This document shows positions 7,284 through 7,991 of a stretch of DNA of 7,991 nt, in pieces. Source of the DNA: Dehalococcoidia bacterium (GTDB taxonomy: Bacteria > Chloroflexota > Dehalococcoidia > JACVQG01); assembly GCA_015661045.1 (NCBI GenBank), contig JACVQG010000044.1, positions 1 through 7,991 on the forward strand, given 5' to 3'. Every line of letters starts with the position of its first letter. Position 1 is the first letter of the stretch. Both the position numbers and the translations under genes were made by a program. The notes below the pieces were generated by a model. That model did no database searches and was not told the origin of the DNA. It worked only from the letters and a program-made list of their open reading frames with translations.

Positions 7284-7312
7284 AGTATAACTTTGTTCTC
7301 ATTTACATGCAA
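7284..7312 (-). promoter_or_regulatory. Candidate promoter of the MarR-type gene
   Basis: On the minus strand TTGCAT (7312-7307) is followed by 17 bases and TATACT (7289-7284). Each hexamer differs from consensus at one or two positions. Initiation about seven bases downstream, near 7277, would fall inside the GAGGG ribosome binding site. The message would be nearly leaderless, or a second promoter further upstream is the main one. Confidence 0.55.
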
Positions 7313-7319
7313 GGCTTGC
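7309..7319. promoter_or_regulatory. 11-bp palindrome overlapping the regulator's -35 box (candidate autoregulatory operator)
   Basis: GCAAGGCTTGC is a perfect inverted repeat with 5-bp arms and one central base. It overlaps the -35 hexamer of the regulator's candidate promoter, a common location for MarR autorepression. The seven-base half AGGCTTG recurs at 7640-7646 across the -35 box of the divergent dehydrogenase promoter, which would fit one protein controlling both, but it is short enough to be chance. Confidence 0.4.
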
Positions 7320-7643
7320 TCTGTATGTGTTTAATAAATTTGTCTTGGGCATTTCACTAATCCCGGCTTAGAACCAGGGTCTTTGCATTATTGGAGAGAG
7401 TCATATAGAGGAGGTTATACAACCTGTTATGCTGGATCCCAAACCTAAGCTGAAGAGTCGGCCGACCTAGCGGCCTCGGGAGAAGCACTTCAGGATGGGG
7501 TAGAAGAGTATATAGGTATTCCACTTCTATAATAAAGCACACTAATCCCTTTCCGCATTTAGATAATTATTTCATAAGGACGGTTAATAATTGTCAACCC
7601 ATAGCTGAAGGGAGACGATCGCGAGCAAGTGTTTGAGCCAGGC
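7313..7643. other. Regulator-dehydrogenase intergenic region with several inverted repeats, no gene seen
   Basis: No credible coding sequence was found here. The stretch contains AGGTT/AACCT (7412-7416, 7421-7425), CTGAAG/CTTCAG (7450-7455, 7488-7493) enclosing GGCCG/CGGCC (7460-7464, 7471-7475), TAGAAG/CTTCTA (7501-7506, 7524-7529), and a long imperfect pair at 7562-7571 and 7586-7595. The ten-base direct repeat CACTAATCCC occurs at 7355-7364 and 7540-7549. The central part (7430-7500) is richer in G+C than its flanks. It may be regulatory DNA, a structured transcript or a decayed gene. Confidence 0.4.
7562..7595. repeat. Inverted repeat with 10-bp arms, one mismatch
   Basis: GATAATTATT (7562-7571) and AATAATTGTC (7586-7595) pair in all ten positions if one G-T is allowed, separated by 14 bases. 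It lies about 50 bases upstream of the dehydrogenase promoter's -35 box. As DNA it could be a dimeric regulator site upstream of the promoter. As it precedes the promoter, it is not in the dehydrogenase leader unless transcription starts further upstream. Confidence 0.35.
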
Positions 7644-7672
7644 TTGACGGTAAAGGTACAGCATTGTATTAT
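7644..7672 (+). promoter_or_regulatory. Promoter of the FMN-dependent dehydrogenase gene
   Basis: TTGACG (7644-7649) is separated by 17 bases from TATTAT (7667-7672). Each hexamer differs from consensus at one position. Transcription is predicted to start near 7679, giving a leader of about 75 bases before the ATG at 7754. A CAAG/CTTG inverted repeat (7626-7629 and 7643-7646) touches the -35 box. Confidence 0.65.
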
Positions 7673-7724
7673 CATCACCAAGCGGATGGGGCAGGAGAAT
7701 TGTCTAGTTGCTGTTCGAATGGAA

Positions 7725-7749
7725 ATTTCATCTTAAAGAAAGATGAGGT
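7725..7749 (+). promoter_or_regulatory. Leader hairpin that masks the ribosome binding site of the dehydrogenase gene
   Basis: TCATCTT (7728-7734) pairs perfectly with AAGATGA (7740-7746) around a five-base loop. The stem extends through two G-U pairs and one A-U pair to 7725/7749. The 3' arm contains the only RBS-like sequence, GAGG at 7745-7748, five bases before the ATG. The folded form would therefore hide the RBS. No run of T follows, so it is not a terminator. Confidence 0.5.
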
Positions 7750-7753
7750 CGTT

Positions 7754-7991
7754 ATGAGAAGTATAGTTAATTTAGAGGATGTAAGGCAGATGGCACGCCG
7801 TAGGCTGCCCAAGTTTGTTTTCGACTTTGTGGATGGGGGAGCCGAGGACGAGGTGACCCTTAAGGCCAATCGTCGAGCCTTCGGGGAAATATCCTTTGAC
7901 TCGCGTGTGTTGGTTGATGTCTCGGAACGCGACATGAGCACATCTGTGCTCGGGGTCCCTGTAAAGATACCTGTACTCCTGGCCCCAGCAG
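7754..7991 (+). CDS. FMN-dependent 2-hydroxy acid dehydrogenase/oxidase (lactate/glycolate/mandelate family), N-terminal part
   Basis: Seventy-nine codons are present before the right edge cuts the gene. The family start is clear: a helix ending in RRRLPKFVFDFVDGGAEDEVTL, then NRRAFGEISF, RVLVDVSERD, a TSVLG segment and PVKIPVLLAPA, the first strand of the FMN-binding barrel. The full protein is normally about 350-400 residues. These flavoproteins oxidise L-2-hydroxy acids to 2-oxo acids, passing electrons to oxygen, quinone or other acceptors; in an anaerobe a dehydrogenase is more likely than an oxidase. Aligning LPKFVFDF with LPKMVYDY of spinach glycolate oxidase places Phe25 where that enzyme has the substrate-binding Tyr24. 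The ATG at 7754 follows GAGG at five bases. It diverges from the MarR gene and has its own promoter. The linked dehydratase-family operon makes a shared 2-hydroxy acid pathway plausible but not proven. Confidence 0.88.
   Translation, partial: MRSIVNLEDVRQMARRRLPKFVFDFVDGGAEDEVTLKANRRAFGEISFDSRVLVDVSERDMSTSVLGVPVKIPVLLAPA

Noticed and set aside
7501..7533. Plus-strand TATAAT with an overlapping TAGAAG/CTTCTA repeat as a second promoter
   Set aside because: The -10 box is perfect, but no acceptable -35 hexamer lies 15-19 bases upstream and there is no extended TGn motif. The promoter at 7644-7672 is better on every count.
7357..7542. Minus-strand 61-codon frame with GTG start
   Set aside because: No ribosome binding site, unusual composition, no recognisable motif and full overlap with inverted repeats. 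Treated as chance.
7605..7736. Plus-strand open frame ending in VAVRMEISS and stop, upstream of the flavoprotein gene
   Set aside because: It looks protein-like and is open for about 40 codons, but the only starts are CTG or GTG without a well-spaced RBS, a TAG precedes it, and it runs through the -35 and -10 boxes of the flavoprotein promoter. A decayed gene cannot be excluded.
7675..7941. Minus-strand 88-codon frame
   Set aside because: It is antisense to the start of the flavoprotein gene, whose family motifs are clear, and it has a low-complexity, Ser/Thr-rich translation.
1..7991. CRISPR array, tRNA, rRNA, insertion sequence or phage genes
   Set aside because: No regularly spaced repeats, no cloverleaf-like sequence with the conserved T-loop, and no transposase or integrase motifs were seen on either strand.

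Overview
The window looks like part of the chromosome of a strictly anaerobic bacterium with mid-range G+C. Two oxygen-sensitive iron-sulfur enzyme subunits of the 2-hydroxyacyl-CoA dehydratase / benzoyl-CoA reductase superfamily argue for anaerobic life. The Pro/Thr-rich tethers of the lipoproteins and their resemblance to binding proteins I associate with anaerobic Chloroflexota (Dehalococcoidia-like) make that my leading guess, with a Firmicute such as Peptococcaceae as the alternative. The assignment is an inference from protein style, not from any marker gene.

Layout. Six genes and one gene start lie on the minus strand, and one gene start on the plus strand. Read in the minus direction from right to left: a MarR-type regulator (7270-6755); a candidate sigma-70-type promoter preceded by a perfect tandem 10-bp repeat (6501-6552); a BcrC/HgdB-like subunit (6455-5328); a BcrB-like subunit (5316-3994); a family III CoA-transferase (3896-2673); two paralogous lipoprotein solute-binding proteins (2576-1416 and 1368-199); then a second strong promoter (159-132) and the first 18 codons of a further protein with an N-terminal export-type signal, cut by the left edge (55-1). 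On the plus strand, diverging from the regulator, an FMN-dependent 2-hydroxy acid dehydrogenase begins at 7754 and is cut by the right edge. Its own promoter is at 7644-7672, and an RBS-masking hairpin lies in its leader.

How it may work together (inference). The binding proteins would capture an organic acid outside the cell and the CoA-transferase would convert it to a CoA thioester. The two-subunit iron-sulfur enzyme would then carry out a low-potential reductive dehydration or aromatic-ring reduction. The divergent flavoprotein interconverts 2-hydroxy and 2-oxo acids, which fits a 2-hydroxyacyl substrate. The MarR protein sits between the two transcription units and is the natural candidate regulator. 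The ATP-dependent activator of the dehydratase and the permease/ATPase of the transporter are not in the window. The substrate cannot be read from the sequence.

The 483-base gap at 7271-7753 holds two promoters, several inverted repeats and no convincing gene. The 299-base gap at 6456-6754 holds the operon promoter and its direct repeats.
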